Positions 47,301 through 57,751 of a DNA stretch of 64,000 nucleotides are shown here, piece by piece. Numbering within the stretch: the first letter of the stretch is position 1; every line of letters starts with the position of its first letter. Under the pieces are notes generated by a model. That model was not told the DNA's origin. It saw only the letters and a program-made list of their open reading frames with translations, and did not search any database. The translations under genes and the position numbers were made by a program. The stretch covers positions 9,749,001 through 9,813,000 of the forward strand of contig BSYQ01000001.1 in NCBI GenBank assembly GCA_030272585.1, given 5' to 3'. This stretch comes from Bryopsis sp. KO-2023 (taxonomy: Eukaryota > Chlorophyta > Ulvophyceae > Bryopsidales > Bryopsidaceae).

Positions 47301-49727
47301 TGCTGCATCCTCTTCTCGAGATGGAGGGCATTCCGCCAACTCATCTGAGAATCTGTCTTTATACTCATCTAACAGACTTTCCAGCTCTGTTTGATATGAA
47401 GACACTCGAGGATTTTTGGGCAATTCGGGTACCCCAGATTCCTCCCCCTCAAAAGGGTTCGGGACCTCCCGAACTATAACCAGAAAAGGACATAACTCCG
47501 TATTACGGAGTTGTCTTCGAGCTTGGGCTATACTCAACAAGGGATTGATCCGTGCATCAGGCGGACTAGGGGCACGCACAACCAAATTAGGTCGTATCGT
47601 GAGTCGGTTTCCCCGTGTAGCTAGAACCGAAGCACTACCAGTAGAAAAATTCATCAGTACTCGGTGATTGCATAACCACACATCCCCGAGGTACAAATCA
47701 AAATGCTTTGTAGTGATAACTTGACACTCGATCTTCATCCGCAAGCCTTGCAAACGCAAGTTAATCGAGGTTATCCCTACAATATCCAATGGAGTTCCAT
47801 CGGCCATTTCGATTTTGGTACCTTGCTTACATCTGTAACTAAGCCCTGTACTTTCGCAGAAATGCTTAGAGATATAAGCGTAGCCAGCGGCGCCAGAATC
47901 TAACAAAATCTGACCAGGGGAACCAGAAATCAAACCTTTGAACGACATTGACATTCTGAGATTACAATCCTCTCCTGGAATTGAGTTACCGGGTAACTCC
48001 GCTGTAGGTGGATCGTAATATATATCAACGGGCCAAAGAAGACCTGGTGCTTTACCGCTGCTAAGAGCAAACAATTTTGCTCCTTTTCGATATTGTGCAA
48101 TCAATCGCATTTGATTGATTTCCTTTTGTCTAACTGCCATATTATGAGGGATTAATAGACAGCAACTCGTAGTAGAAGGTGACTCTTTCTTGCAAGCAAA
48201 ATAATGCTTTAAGAATTCATTCAAATTCTTTTGTCCAGGATCCATCCAAACATGGTGTCCCGCTACTGACGATGCAAGAAACTCTTGTCCAGTGCAAAAC
48301 TTTTTACAAATCGCAAATCTTTCATCATTAGTAGATGAGTCAAAAGTGAACTCTCTACTTGCATTCTGCAAACGATGAAGTTCCGATTTTAAAAGTTGCA
48401 TTCCAGAGATGCAATCGTTCTCCGGCACCTTCTCTTCTTTACTAGGCATAGGATCTTGGGCGTCCCCAATGGGATCGACGTCCAAATCATCCTCACCACA
48501 TCGGATAGAGTCATCATTTCTGTCAACAGACATAACCTGGTCAGGGTCATTCTCCACAGAAATATCCGATTTGTTCTCGGGCTCCGTAATATCTGTATCC
48601 ATCGGATCAAATATTACATCTTTCGGATGTGAGTTTTTCGATACCTCCTTTCGAGATAACCCAGATGCAAGAACTTCTATACTAGAAAGTTCTTTCCCGA
48701 AACAAGCGAGACTCTTCCGTACCTTTCCAGTATCACACACATGACCTGGAGAATAAGATGCTCCACATCTGAAACAAAGGTTCGCGGCCTTGCGCCGTTC
48801 CCACTCTTTCTGGCTAAGACCCGCAGGAAAAGATGTTTTACCAACTTTACTCTTACGAGTCTGTTGAGAACTACCACCAAATCTCGGTGAAAAACTCGGC
48901 ATCATTCGGTTTTTCTTCCGATTAACCGGATACACCTTTCTTTTTTCTTCTTTCCGAGATCGCTTTGATCCAACGGTACTCTCCTCCTTTTCTTTGGCAC
49001 CTTTTTCTAATACTGGATATCGCTCATCATGCGATACTCCTTTTGCCAATACATGGGTACGGAATTCCTCATATGAAGTCCATTCATGACCCGAAGTATC
49101 AGTGGCAACCGCTTCCTTCAACACTCCATGGAGGTTGCGGTGTAAGAACCAAATTTTTGAAATACTATCAATTTTGGTCTTACGAAGAGTAAAATATGTG
49201 TCCATTTGGCGCACATATTCTCCAGTATTGCATCGCCGGTTAATGTGGTCTTTGAATGTGGACAGTTTTTGCGTCACCGCATATTCGGTGGCCAACTCAC
49301 CAAAACTTCCATCATCCATAGCAACACACATTTCCTCCCAAGTCAGGTTTCCTCCAGAAATTTTCTCTTCCCCGACTCGAGCGATGAGGTGCTTGATTCC
49401 CTTGGGTCCCAAGAATGTTGGTCCAATCCGACCCCATTCTTCTCGAGGAACCCCCTCGGCAATCCAAAAGATCTCCAAAATGACCTTATGTTCTTTCCAA
49501 GGACATTGGCCATCAAATTTATCAGGCTTGGCCGTGGAAGACTTTTTGCTTCCCGACCCTACAGAAGTACTACCCTTTCTGGTAGCCACTTCTCGTTCCC
49601 GCTCACGGTCATCCACCTCTTTGCGGAACGTCTGATGTTCAGATTGCATCAAAGCAATCCGATTTTGGAGTTCTTCTACCGTTAAGGTGGTGATGTCCTC
49701 TTCACCAGAAGGGTCTGGTCTCGACAT
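44400..49727 (-). CDS. gag-pol coding region of the inner element
   Basis: Read on the minus strand, the order is a gag-like region with a single CCHC-type knuckle, a long hydrophilic stretch, an aspartic protease region, reverse transcriptase, RNase H, an HHCC zinc-binding region with the integrase core, and a C-terminal chromodomain. This order and the terminal chromodomain define the chromovirus branch of Ty3/gypsy. The region is nearly continuous, with about one break. Confidence 0.9.
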
Positions 49728-50941
49728 CTTAAAGAAGGCTAGTGATTAACCTGCATCGCAGGAAAATCAATCCAGCAGCAAAATTTTCCTCATGTATATT
49801 GGTTCTTATCAAAGTACCAACTATACATTGACATTCGTGGATCAAATTTGTATCTCAATACAAATCATCCCTATGAAAATTGACCTTGTATTCAGTGAAA
49901 ATCATTCACTTTCGCAAATACAATCAATTTTCATTGAAGCTCATTTTGCCTCATGCCAAATCAGGAAAATAATCGCTATTCATTCTCTCATTTTAGCGGA
50001 TTATCTCTTCAACTCGATTTTTATCGATCAACAATCATCTGTCTCCATTAGCGAATTACGACAAGTCCTATTCCTCTAGGCTCAAGAGAGCGTACCATAC
50101 CATACGAACCACTAACAAAAGCCCTCAATTTTACACAGACCACTGCGCTAGCAAACCGATCCCGAAAGACCAGGGGTCTAGTGATTTCAAAGGGCAATAG
50201 TGGCTCTCCGTACAGCTAGGATAGGAGTGCCGAGTAACGCTCTTTAGACGTGAAAATTGCCGAATCGATTTAATCAAATATCCAAGATCAACCCTAATAA
50301 AACTCAAGAGAAATGAACTTCCTTCCTCTTACTTCCCTCATCTCCTTTTATTGACCAAATAAAAGGTCTCCTTTTGTTATACCGACTCAAGCTCCCCTAG
50401 CACTTGAGTCCTTATACTCGTTCCACCATCTAAGAGAGTACTCTTAGTGGCTTCTCGCGAGCATATGGTATCACAACCTCTCTACTCTTGTATCTTCAGG
50501 TGTTAACCCTGCCCATACAAAGTTAACCCCACCCTTTGGATAAAAGAGAAACTTTTATAGTTCAAAAACTATACTATCCTGAAGTCGCAACGTGTCGACG
50601 TTCAAAATGATTCTAAAACATCATTTCGATCGTCCAACACCTAGAACCGACACGGACGACCTCAAAACACTCAAATTCCCACGCAAAACTTTAAAACGTC
50701 ATAACTTTGCGCACACGCATCGGATTCACTCGCAACAAATTGCAACGGATGCATCTTGTTCCGTAGATGCTTTTAGACACCTTATATGTTCGATTCCGTA
50801 ACGTATACGGTCCGGAACGGGCCAAAACGTGTCGCTAATCGAACAGCTCCGATTTCCCTGCAGAAAATCCGCGCGCCGCAATAAGCAGTGCGACTCCACT
50901 TTCCACACGATAGGATGCTTGCCAAAGCTCCGAAACCAAGT
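49728..50941 (-). other. Inner element leader with primer-binding site
   Basis: This is an untranslated leader of about 1.2 kb. The same 12-mer as in the outer element, TGGTTTCGGAGC, lies at 50927-50938 on the minus strand, three bases from the LTR. No ORF of note is present. Confidence 0.7.
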
Positions 50942-51208
50942 TGTTAGACTTGGGGGTGCAAGTCTAAGAAGAGCTAAAAACTAAAACTTATGAGTCCATG
51001 ACCTTGAAGCCCATTAATACCATGACCCCCAAGGATCCTAGCGTCCCCGCATGGTACCTAGGACAACCATCCTAGGTGGGCACCCGACATAGGTCTAGTC
51101 ATCATGACTAGACCTGACTCACATGTCCACGTCAGCATGATTATGCATGACTGTACATGATTGTACATGACTGGACCTGACTGGATGTAGCTCTTAACAT
51201 CCCTAACA
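50942..51208 (-). repeat. 5' LTR of the inner element
   Basis: This is the 267-bp partner of 43,629-43,895, with no difference seen by eye. It is followed on the plus strand by the CAGTT target duplication and resumption of the outer leader. Confidence 0.95.
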
Positions 51209-51360
51209 CAGTTCAGTGCGGGCACAGACGCAGATTTGCGCAGCCTTGAGTGGTAGAGTTTTGCAGGCGCAGGTTTTGCGCAGCAGCAAGGGGGCACAGA
51301 CGCAGATTTGCGCGGCCTGAAGTGTTAGAGTTTGCGTAGCGAAACTAGGGTTGGCAGTTG

Positions 51361-51681
51361 ATGAGCAGTGTGGGCTCAGGTTTTACAGTTGTTAGTTCCG
51401 ACGAAGAGGAAGTGTCGTCTGACGGGTTTCCTAGTGAGAACCAGCCAGATCAGACTCGGACTTTACCTGCCTTTGTTTTCAGAGCAGGACCTATCAGGGA
51501 AAACAGGGTGCAGGAACCACTGAGTCGGGTGGAGGAGAGTTCAGTTTTGGCTCCCTCGCACGATCATTATTGGGTGTTTCGGCAGGGTACTTGGATATAC
51601 TCTGTTACTTGTAGGAATCCGAACTGTCTTCTGTTGTTAGAGTGGCTTGAGAAGGAAAGGATCAGAACTAGCAACCTGTAA
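51361..51681 (+). CDS. Small accessory ORF 1 of the outer element
   Basis: This ORF of 106 residues lies before gag. It has an acidic Ser-rich start (VVSSDEEEVSSDG), a middle part, and a C-terminal HDHYWVFRQGTWIYSVTC followed by a CRNPNC pair and a short helix. The two close Cys pairs suggest a small metal-binding knuckle. I do not recognise a family. It resembles the next ORF in layout. Confidence 0.5.
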   Translation: MSSVGSGFTVVSSDEEEVSSDGFPSENQPDQTRTLPAFVFRAGPIRENRVQEPLSRVEESSVLAPSHDHYWVFRQGTWIYSVTCRNPNCLLLLEWLEKERIRTSNL

Positions 51682-51709
51682 AAAGAGATCTTCTGACTCT
51701 GGTTGTTGT

Positions 51710-52192
51710 ATGAGTTTTGGTAGACCTGTAGCAGTGAGGAGTAGTGAAAGTGAGGCAGAAACAGACGAGGAAACTGTGATTCAGGGTGAGGCAGAGTTTC
51801 AGGGAAACCTGCCACCTGATCTGTTTACTTTCGCAGGGGACTGGGTTCCAGCTCCTTACAGGTTACCCAGACCGGTGCAGGTTCTGGGTCCAGTGAGACA
51901 CCCGTTGGCAGTGGTGCCACCACCTCCTCTCAGAGCGCCTCCTCACGGCCACAGAAAGGCAGAACGCAGTGGTAACGTCATCAGATACTACGACTGTTCT
52001 GATCCTCAGTGTCCTATCTACAGATTGCAGAGGGCAACGCAGGAGAGGCGTGAGCAGAACGAGCAGAGGCGTGAGCAGAACGAGCTGAGGCGCAGAAGGA
52101 ATGTCAGGCGGGGAGGAGCAGATGGGGGTACCAGCCCCAGATCCTTTCGATCTGCAGGCAATGAGGCAGATGATAACAGATCTGCAGAATGA
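51710..52192 (+). CDS. Small accessory ORF 2 of the outer element
   Basis: This ORF of 160 residues has its 3' end overlapping the start of gag by about 90 bases in another frame. It has an acidic Ser-rich part (SSESEAETDEE), a Pro-rich middle, then SGNVIRYYDCSDPQCPIY and an Arg/Glu/Gln-rich helix. The pattern G-x-x-I-x-Y-x-x-C-x-[DN]-P-x-C is shared with ORF 1, so the two may be tandem relatives. Function is unknown. Confidence 0.5.
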   Translation: MSFGRPVAVRSSESEAETDEETVIQGEAEFQGNLPPDLFTFAGDWVPAPYRLPRPVQVLGPVRHPLAVVPPPPLRAPPHGHRKAERSGNVIRYYDCSDPQCPIYRLQRATQERREQNEQRREQNELRRRRNVRRGGADGGTSPRSFRSAGNEADDNRSAE

Positions 52193-53276
52193 AGTCCTTC
52201 ACCTGAGGAATGTTGCTGCAAATGTCAACCATCAGATGAATGATGTGGTGCAGCAGGCTGTGGCAGAAAGGTTGCCTCAGCCACAGGCTCCAGCAGCACT
52301 GGGCAAGGCCAGAGCAAAGACACCAGATGCTTGGTATGGTGACCCTGGTGATATCCCACTGAATGAGTGGCAGGTGCAGTTACAGACATATTTTGATGTG
52401 ACAGGCACAAGGGATGTAGAGCAGCAGGTTTTAGTGGCTGCAGGATCACTCAGGGGAGCTGCAGGTACTTGGTGGAGAGGCAGATATGAGGCTGCTCTTG
52501 CAGGCCACCAGGAACTGCCTCAGTCACTTGTTGCTTTGGTTGAACAGCTGAGACAGGAGTTTGGCAAGGTGAACGAGAACCGTGACTTCAGAAGAGAGTG
52601 GTCTCGGTTGCGTCAGGGGCGACTTTCGGTTGCTGAGTATGTACACAAGTTTCGCAGGCTCACACTGCAGATTCATGACAGCAATCCTGGGGAAAAGCTC
52701 TTCAGGTTCATGGAGGGTCTGCACGAGCGTCTGCGGACGAAGGTTGAGATGGAAGATCCCAACACCCTCGAAAGAGCGATCGCGCTGGCGGCGACCTGGG
52801 AAGGTCCTCTTGAAAACTACCACAGAGATCGCAGTCCCAGCAGCAGACGCGCAAGGTCGCGCAGGGACAGATCGAAGAGTCGTGGCAGGTCGTTCAGCAG
52901 AGGCAGATCCCAGAGCAGAGGTCGCAGTAGCAGTCGAGGAAGGTATAACACCGAACGCGACAGATACCACCCGCAGCGTCAGGCACCACACTTAGGTGAT
53001 CGTATGGAGGTTGATGGCCTCCAGCGTAACCGCGTGGGGTTTGATGTCAGGGAAGGTCGCAGCGGCAGTCGCGGTGGTGATCGCAGTTACAGTCGCAGTA
53101 AAAGCAGAGGACGCAGTGGCAGTCCTCGCAGACACCAGAGGCAGAAACGAGGAGGAACTGGAGAGGGTTCCTCAGACAGGAGGAGCAGAATGGATATGGG
53201 CAGATCAGCAGCCCATGTTGATTGTTACAGGTGTGGCAAGAAAGGCCACTTCGCCGCTGACTGCTCGGAAAACTAA
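52101..53276 (+). CDS. gag of the outer element
   Basis: The reading frame has 391 residues from an ATG. A coiled-coil start precedes a retrotransposon capsid region (WWRGRYEA and then FRREWSRLRQG are typical of Ty3/gypsy gag). A long Arg/Ser-rich tract follows, and then one CCHC zinc knuckle at the C-terminus. Confidence 0.9.
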   Translation: MSGGEEQMGVPAPDPFDLQAMRQMITDLQNEVLHLRNVAANVNHQMNDVVQQAVAERLPQPQAPAALGKARAKTPDAWYGDPGDIPLNEWQVQLQTYFDVTGTRDVEQQVLVAAGSLRGAAGTWWRGRYEAALAGHQELPQSLVALVEQLRQEFGKVNENRDFRREWSRLRQGRLSVAEYVHKFRRLTLQIHDSNPGEKLFRFMEGLHERLRTKVEMEDPNTLERAIALAATWEGPLENYHRDRSPSSRRARSRRDRSKSRGRSFSRGRSQSRGRSSSRGRYNTERDRYHPQRQAPHLGDRMEVDGLQRNRVGFDVREGRSGSRGGDRSYSRSKSRGRSGSPRRHQRQKRGGTGEGSSDRRSRMDMGRSAAHVDCYRCGKKGHFAADCSEN

Positions 53277-53317
53277 AGAGGTCAAGGGCTGGAGAGTCCC
53301 TTGGCCGGAATGAAAAG

Positions 53318-56300
53318 GTGAAGGAGGACAGAAGAGGAGTGTGGGAGGGCCGGCGTAGCCACCCACACAAGGAGGCTACCATGGGGAGGGTAGCATCTGT
53401 TTCAGGGAAGCAGAACCCGGCAGGTGGTGTGCCTTGTGAAGCCACACCGAAAGGGAAGGTCGGTCGTTTGGAAAACGTTGAACTGGCGGGTACTCTGTTG
53501 GAGGCAGAGTCTCCTGCAAGTAGGTCAGTGGATGAACTGGCGGGTACTCTGTTGGAGGCAGAGTCTCCTGCAAGTAGGTCAGTGGATGAATTGGCGGGTA
53601 CTCTGCTGGAGGCAGAGTCTCCTGCAAGTAGGTCAGTGGATGAATTGGCGGGTACTCTGCTGGAGGCAGAGTCTCCTGCAAGTAGGTCAGTGGATGAATT
53701 GGCGGGTACTCTGTTGGAGGCAGAGTCTCCTGCAAGTAGGTCAGTGGATGAATTGGCGGGTACTCTGCTGGGGGCAGAGTCTCCTGCGAGTAGGTCAGCG
53801 GATGAATTAGTGGGTGCTGCTGCAGGGGCAGTAGCATCTGCAGGAATTTTGAAGGAGGTTTCCGGGAATGAGGAGGCTGGTCGGTCGAGTGGAACCACCA
53901 CCTCTCAGGTCCCTGAGGCAGGAGGTGCAGGGCCAGGCGGGGCCACACCTGACCTGCATGAGTTTTCTGTGCATGTGAGTGCTGACAGTGATCTGAGGGC
54001 AGACACTGCAGACTCGTTTTCAGTGAGAGAGGAGTCTGGGCTGGGCAGACCTAATGAAGTTTGCTTTCAAGGACATAGCTTAGATGAACCCCCACTTTTG
54101 AAGTTGAGAGGAGTCCATGGGGGGACTCAGGGAATGTTGAAGACCACAGGATTTGTGGCAGGTTGTTTTTCTCGAATATTGATAGATAGTGGAGCAACTG
54201 ACAATTTTGTTTCAAAAGATTGGTTGCTTGAAAATGGCATTCAGACAGAAGCTGCTGAGGTACTGACTGAGGTGCAGTTAGCAGATGGTAAAACCTCAGA
54301 AAAGGTAGAAAAAGAACTGCAGGCCAGTGTCAAAATGGGCAAGTTTGTGTCAGAGGAAAAGATGTATGCCATAACACTAGGGAGGTACGACCTGGTGTTA
54401 GGAATGTCTTGGTTAAGCAAACACAACCCTGTTATAGATTGGCAAAAGAAGTTGTTGGTCTTGCAGACACCTCAGGGAGCAGTCAATCTCAGAATGCAGA
54501 CTGGTAGAGTAGAGGATTGCAGTACAGCAGAGTTGGATCTGATGTCTGCAGCAGAGTTCGCACAGGCTGCTCGCAAGGGCAGACCTATATATTTACTTCA
54601 TTTGAGAGAAGTGGATGTTGAGCATGCAATAAATGGATTAGAAAGTACTGAAGCAGTAAAAGGAAGTTTTGCAGATACAGTCTCAGAGGAAGAAAGAGAA
54701 GCTTTGCAGTTGGAAAAAGAAATCAGAAAAGAGTTTCAGGATTTGTTCAAAGAAGAACTGCCTCAGGAGTTACCTCCTGACAGAGGTGTTAACCACAAGA
54801 TAGAACTTGTGGAAGGGGCAGAACCAGTAAAGAAGGGACTTTACAGGGCTAGTTTTGCAGAAAGAGAAGAACTGAAAAAGCAGTTGGCAGAGTTGCTGAA
54901 ACAGGGTTTTATCAGACCTAGCAAGTCACCCTGGGGATCACCAGTTTTATTCGTTCCAAAGAAAAATGGGAAGTTGAGAATGTGTGTCGATTTCAGGGCA
55001 CTGAATAAACTGACAGTGAAAAACAGGTATCCTATTCCAAGGATTGAGGAGTTGCTAGATCAGATTCAGGGAGCTCGTTGTTTCAGTAAAATAGATCTCT
55101 GCTCAGGTTATCATCAAGTGCGGTTGGACCCTGCAGATTCAGAAAAGACGGCCTTCCGCACTAGATATGGGCTTTTTGAATATGTGGTTCTTCCTTTTGG
55201 GCTGACAAATGCCCCTGCCACCTTTATGAACACCATGAACCATGTTCTTCATGATTTCTTGGATATTTTCTGCATAGTTTATTTGGATGACATTTTGGTT
55301 TACAGCAGGAATTGGGCTGAACACAAGGTTCACTTGCAGAAAGTGTTGCAGAGACTGAGGGAACAGAAACTGTATGCTTCAGCTACTAAGTGTGATATCT
55401 GCAAGATGCAGGTGGAGTTTTTGGGGCATGAAGTGAGTGCTGCAGGTATACAGGTGTTGCAGAGCAAAGTGCAGATCATCAGGGACTGGCCTCCCTTAAC
55501 GTCAGTGAAGGACCTCAGATCCTTCCTTGGCCTGGCAAATTACTACAGAAGGTTCATCAAGGACTTCTCTGCCAGGGCTAAGCCATTGACTGCCTTGCTG
55601 AAGAAGGAAGCAAGCTGGCAATGGACAGAAAGGGAAGCTGCGTCAATGCAGGATATTAAGGAGGCATTGATGTCTGCACCAGTGTTGTTGGTGCCTGACC
55701 CAGGATTGAAGTTTGAAGTCACCACTGATGCTTCAGACTATGCTATTGGAGCAGTCCTTACACAGGACCATGGACAGGGTCAGCAGCCTGTGGCCTATGA
55801 AAGCAGGAAACTGCAACCTGCAGAACTGAATTATGCTACCCATGAGAAGGAGCTCTTGGCCATTGTACATGCACTCAAGGTGTGGAGGCACTATCTGGAT
55901 GCTCAGGAATTTGTGGTGCACACTGATCATGCACCACTGAAGTATCTACAGACTCAGCCTCAGTTGTCCAAGAGGCAGGCAAGGTGGATGGAGACCTTGC
56001 AATCCTTCAAGTTTGAGATCAAATACAGGCCTGGAAGAGATAATGTGGTGGCAGATGCACTGAGCAGGGCCACACATCAGACTGCAAAGGAGCAGCCTGA
56101 AGTTAATGCACAAGCAAGATTGGACCTGACCCAGGGATTTCAGGAGGAGGTCAAGGAGGCCTATCAAAAGGATCCTTTATGCAAGCAATTGATTGAGGCA
56201 AACTACAGACCAGCTCATGTAAAGTGGGATGGTCAGAGGCTTTGGAGAAGGGTTTGCAATGCCTGGAAATGGTGGATACCTGATGCAGACGGGCTCAGGG

Positions 56301-57577
56301 AGAAGTTGCTCCATGACTGCCATGAATCAGCATTGGCAGGACATCTGGGCAGACGAAAAACGCTGGTCAGAGTGCAGGCGCATTATTTCTGGCCACGCAT
56401 TTCAGGCACAGTACAGAAGTATGTCAAGAATTGCATCCCCTGTCAGAGAAATAAGGCTTCTAATCAGAGGCCTTTGGGTAAGCTGCAGCCTCTGCCTATT
56501 CCTGATGGCAGGTGGTCCAGTGTTTCAATGGATTTTGTAGGCCCTTTGCCTAAAACCAGGAAGGGGTCAGATTATTTGCTTGTGGTAGTGGACAGATTCA
56601 GTAAGATGTTGCGCTTGATTCCAACCAAACAAACGGTAACTGCAGCAGGGGTTGCAGATTTATTCTTTCAGAATGTAGTTCGTTTCTTTGGGTTGCCTCA
56701 AGAGATTGTTTCGGATAGAGACAGTCGGTTCACTAGTAATTTTTGGAGAGCTCTGTGGAAGAGAGCAAATACTAGATTGGCAATGTCTAGTAGTTACCAC
56801 CCTGAGACAGACGGGCAGACAGAAAGGGCTAACAGAACTGTGCAGGAGATTCTGCGAAGTTATGTTGAGCCTGCAGGTGCAGATTGGGAAGAGCATTTGG
56901 CTGCTGCAGAGTTTGCTTACAACTCCAGCATCAATGCCACTACAGGATTCTCTCCCTTTTTCCTCATGTACGGGCAGAATCCCCGAACTCCTGCAAGTGC
57001 TGTAGCAACTACAGCCTGCCCTGCGGTGGATGATTGGTGGACTACTTGGCAGCAAGCTCTGCTTGCTGGCAGAGACAACATTGCTCAAGCTCAGGATCGA
57101 CAACGCCAGGTGGCGGATCAAACCAGGCGGGGAGGGGGCTTTGAGCCAGGCGAAAAAGTTTTTCTGGCAACCAAGGACTTACCCCTACCTGATGTACTGA
57201 GCAGGAAACTAACTGCAAAGTTCTGTGGGCCATTTGAGGTGGTAGAAAGGCTGTCAGAGGTGACAGTCAGGTTGAGGCTGCCAGGGCATTGGCGAATCCA
57301 TGATGTGTTTCATGTGTCCAAGCTGAAGCCTGCCTTTATTGATCAGGAGGGCAGTTTTCCAGCCAGGAGGACACACACACTGCAGCCTGAACCAGAGCTG
57401 GTTGAGGGGCAAGAGGAATACCTGGTGGACAGGATTCTTGCAGAAAGGACTGTCAGAGGCAGGAAGCAGTACCTTGTCAGGTGGCAGGGCTATGACCAGT
57501 CAGAGGATACATGGGAGCCTGCCAGAAACTTGCGAAACGCACCGGACAAGTTACGTGAGTTTGAGATAAGGAGCTGA
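53318..57577 (+). CDS. pol of the outer element
   Basis: The open frame has about 1,419 codons. It begins with a repeat-rich N-terminal extension, then an aspartic protease, reverse transcriptase, RNase H, integrase with HHCC zinc-binding part, and a C-terminal chromodomain (chromovirus type). It follows gag closely; related elements express pol by frameshift, read-through or from a fused frame. It looks whole. Confidence 0.93.
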   Translation: MKEDRRGVWEGRRSHPHKEATMGRVASVSGKQNPAGGVPCEATPKGKVGRLENVELAGTLLEAESPASRSVDELAGTLLEAESPASRSVDELAGTLLEAESPASRSVDELAGTLLEAESPASRSVDELAGTLLEAESPASRSVDELAGTLLGAESPASRSADELVGAAAGAVASAGILKEVSGNEEAGRSSGTTTSQVPEAGGAGPGGATPDLHEFSVHVSADSDLRADTADSFSVREESGLGRPNEVCFQGHSLDEPPLLKLRGVHGGTQGMLKTTGFVAGCFSRILIDSGATDNFVSKDWLLENGIQTEAAEVLTEVQLADGKTSEKVEKELQASVKMGKFVSEEKMYAITLGRYDLVLGMSWLSKHNPVIDWQKKLLVLQTPQGAVNLRMQTGRVEDCSTAELDLMSAAEFAQAARKGRPIYLLHLREVDVEHAINGLESTEAVKGSFADTVSEEEREALQLEKEIRKEFQDLFKEELPQELPPDRGVNHKIELVEGAEPVKKGLYRASFAEREELKKQLAELLKQGFIRPSKSPWGSPVLFVPKKNGKLRMCVDFRALNKLTVKNRYPIPRIEELLDQIQGARCFSKIDLCSGYHQVRLDPADSEKTAFRTRYGLFEYVVLPFGLTNAPATFMNTMNHVLHDFLDIFCIVYLDDILVYSRNWAEHKVHLQKVLQRLREQKLYASATKCDICKMQVEFLGHEVSAAGIQVLQSKVQIIRDWPPLTSVKDLRSFLGLANYYRRFIKDFSARAKPLTALLKKEASWQWTEREAASMQDIKEALMSAPVLLVPDPGLKFEVTTDASDYAIGAVLTQDHGQGQQPVAYESRKLQPAELNYATHEKELLAIVHALKVWRHYLDAQEFVVHTDHAPLKYLQTQPQLSKRQARWMETLQSFKFEIKYRPGRDNVVADALSRATHQTAKEQPEVNAQARLDLTQGFQEEVKEAYQKDPLCKQLIEANYRPAHVKWDGQRLWRRVCNAWKWWIPDADGLREKLLHDCHESALAGHLGRRKTLVRVQAHYFWPRISGTVQKYVKNCIPCQRNKASNQRPLGKLQPLPIPDGRWSSVSMDFVGPLPKTRKGSDYLLVVVDRFSKMLRLIPTKQTVTAAGVADLFFQNVVRFFGLPQEIVSDRDSRFTSNFWRALWKRANTRLAMSSSYHPETDGQTERANRTVQEILRSYVEPAGADWEEHLAAAEFAYNSSINATTGFSPFFLMYGQNPRTPASAVATTACPAVDDWWTTWQQALLAGRDNIAQAQDRQRQVADQTRRGGGFEPGEKVFLATKDLPLPDVLSRKLTAKFCGPFEVVERLSEVTVRLRLPGHWRIHDVFHVSKLKPAFIDQEGSFPARRTHTLQPEPELVEGQEEYLVDRILAERTVRGRKQYLVRWQGYDQSEDTWEPARNLRNAPDKLREFEIRS
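53480..53803 (+). repeat. Six tandem 54-bp repeats in the pol N-terminal extension
   Basis: A unit encoding ELAGTLLEAESPASRSVD recurs six times in frame with only a few base differences, the last unit being most diverged. It lies ahead of the protease domain. Confidence 0.95.
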
Positions 57578-57751
57578 AAGGACCCGACCAAGCAGAGGTG
57601 ACAGGTTGATATCTCTGACAGACTGAAGCAATCCCTGACAGAAACAGCGAAAAGAGTGCAGTATACTGGAACAAGAAGCTGTCTAGCAAGTTACGTGCGC
57701 AGAGCAGGAAGAGAGAAAGAGGAGCCTATCGTTCGAAAGGAAGGAGTCAAC

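Larger units (their letters stand above)
43629..51208 (-). mobile_element. Inner LTR retrotransposon, Ty3/gypsy chromovirus type, nested
   Basis: The element is inserted on the minus strand in the leader of the outer element. It has 267-bp LTRs (TGTTAG...CTAACA) and a 5-bp target duplication CAGTT (43,624-43,628 and 51,209-51,213). It has a gag-pol region with a zinc knuckle, protease, reverse transcriptase, RNase H, integrase and chromodomain. The LTRs look identical, so it is very young. It is nearly whole, with about one break in the coding region as read. Confidence 0.97.

Noticed and set aside
53480-53803. CRISPR-like spacing of repeats
   Set aside because: The units are contiguous, without unique spacers, in a eukaryotic retroelement coding frame.
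53047-53948. Antisense frames over the retrotransposon repeats
   Set aside because: These repeat-driven frames mirror the six 54-bp units and the gag Arg/Ser tract; nothing in them looks like an independent gene.
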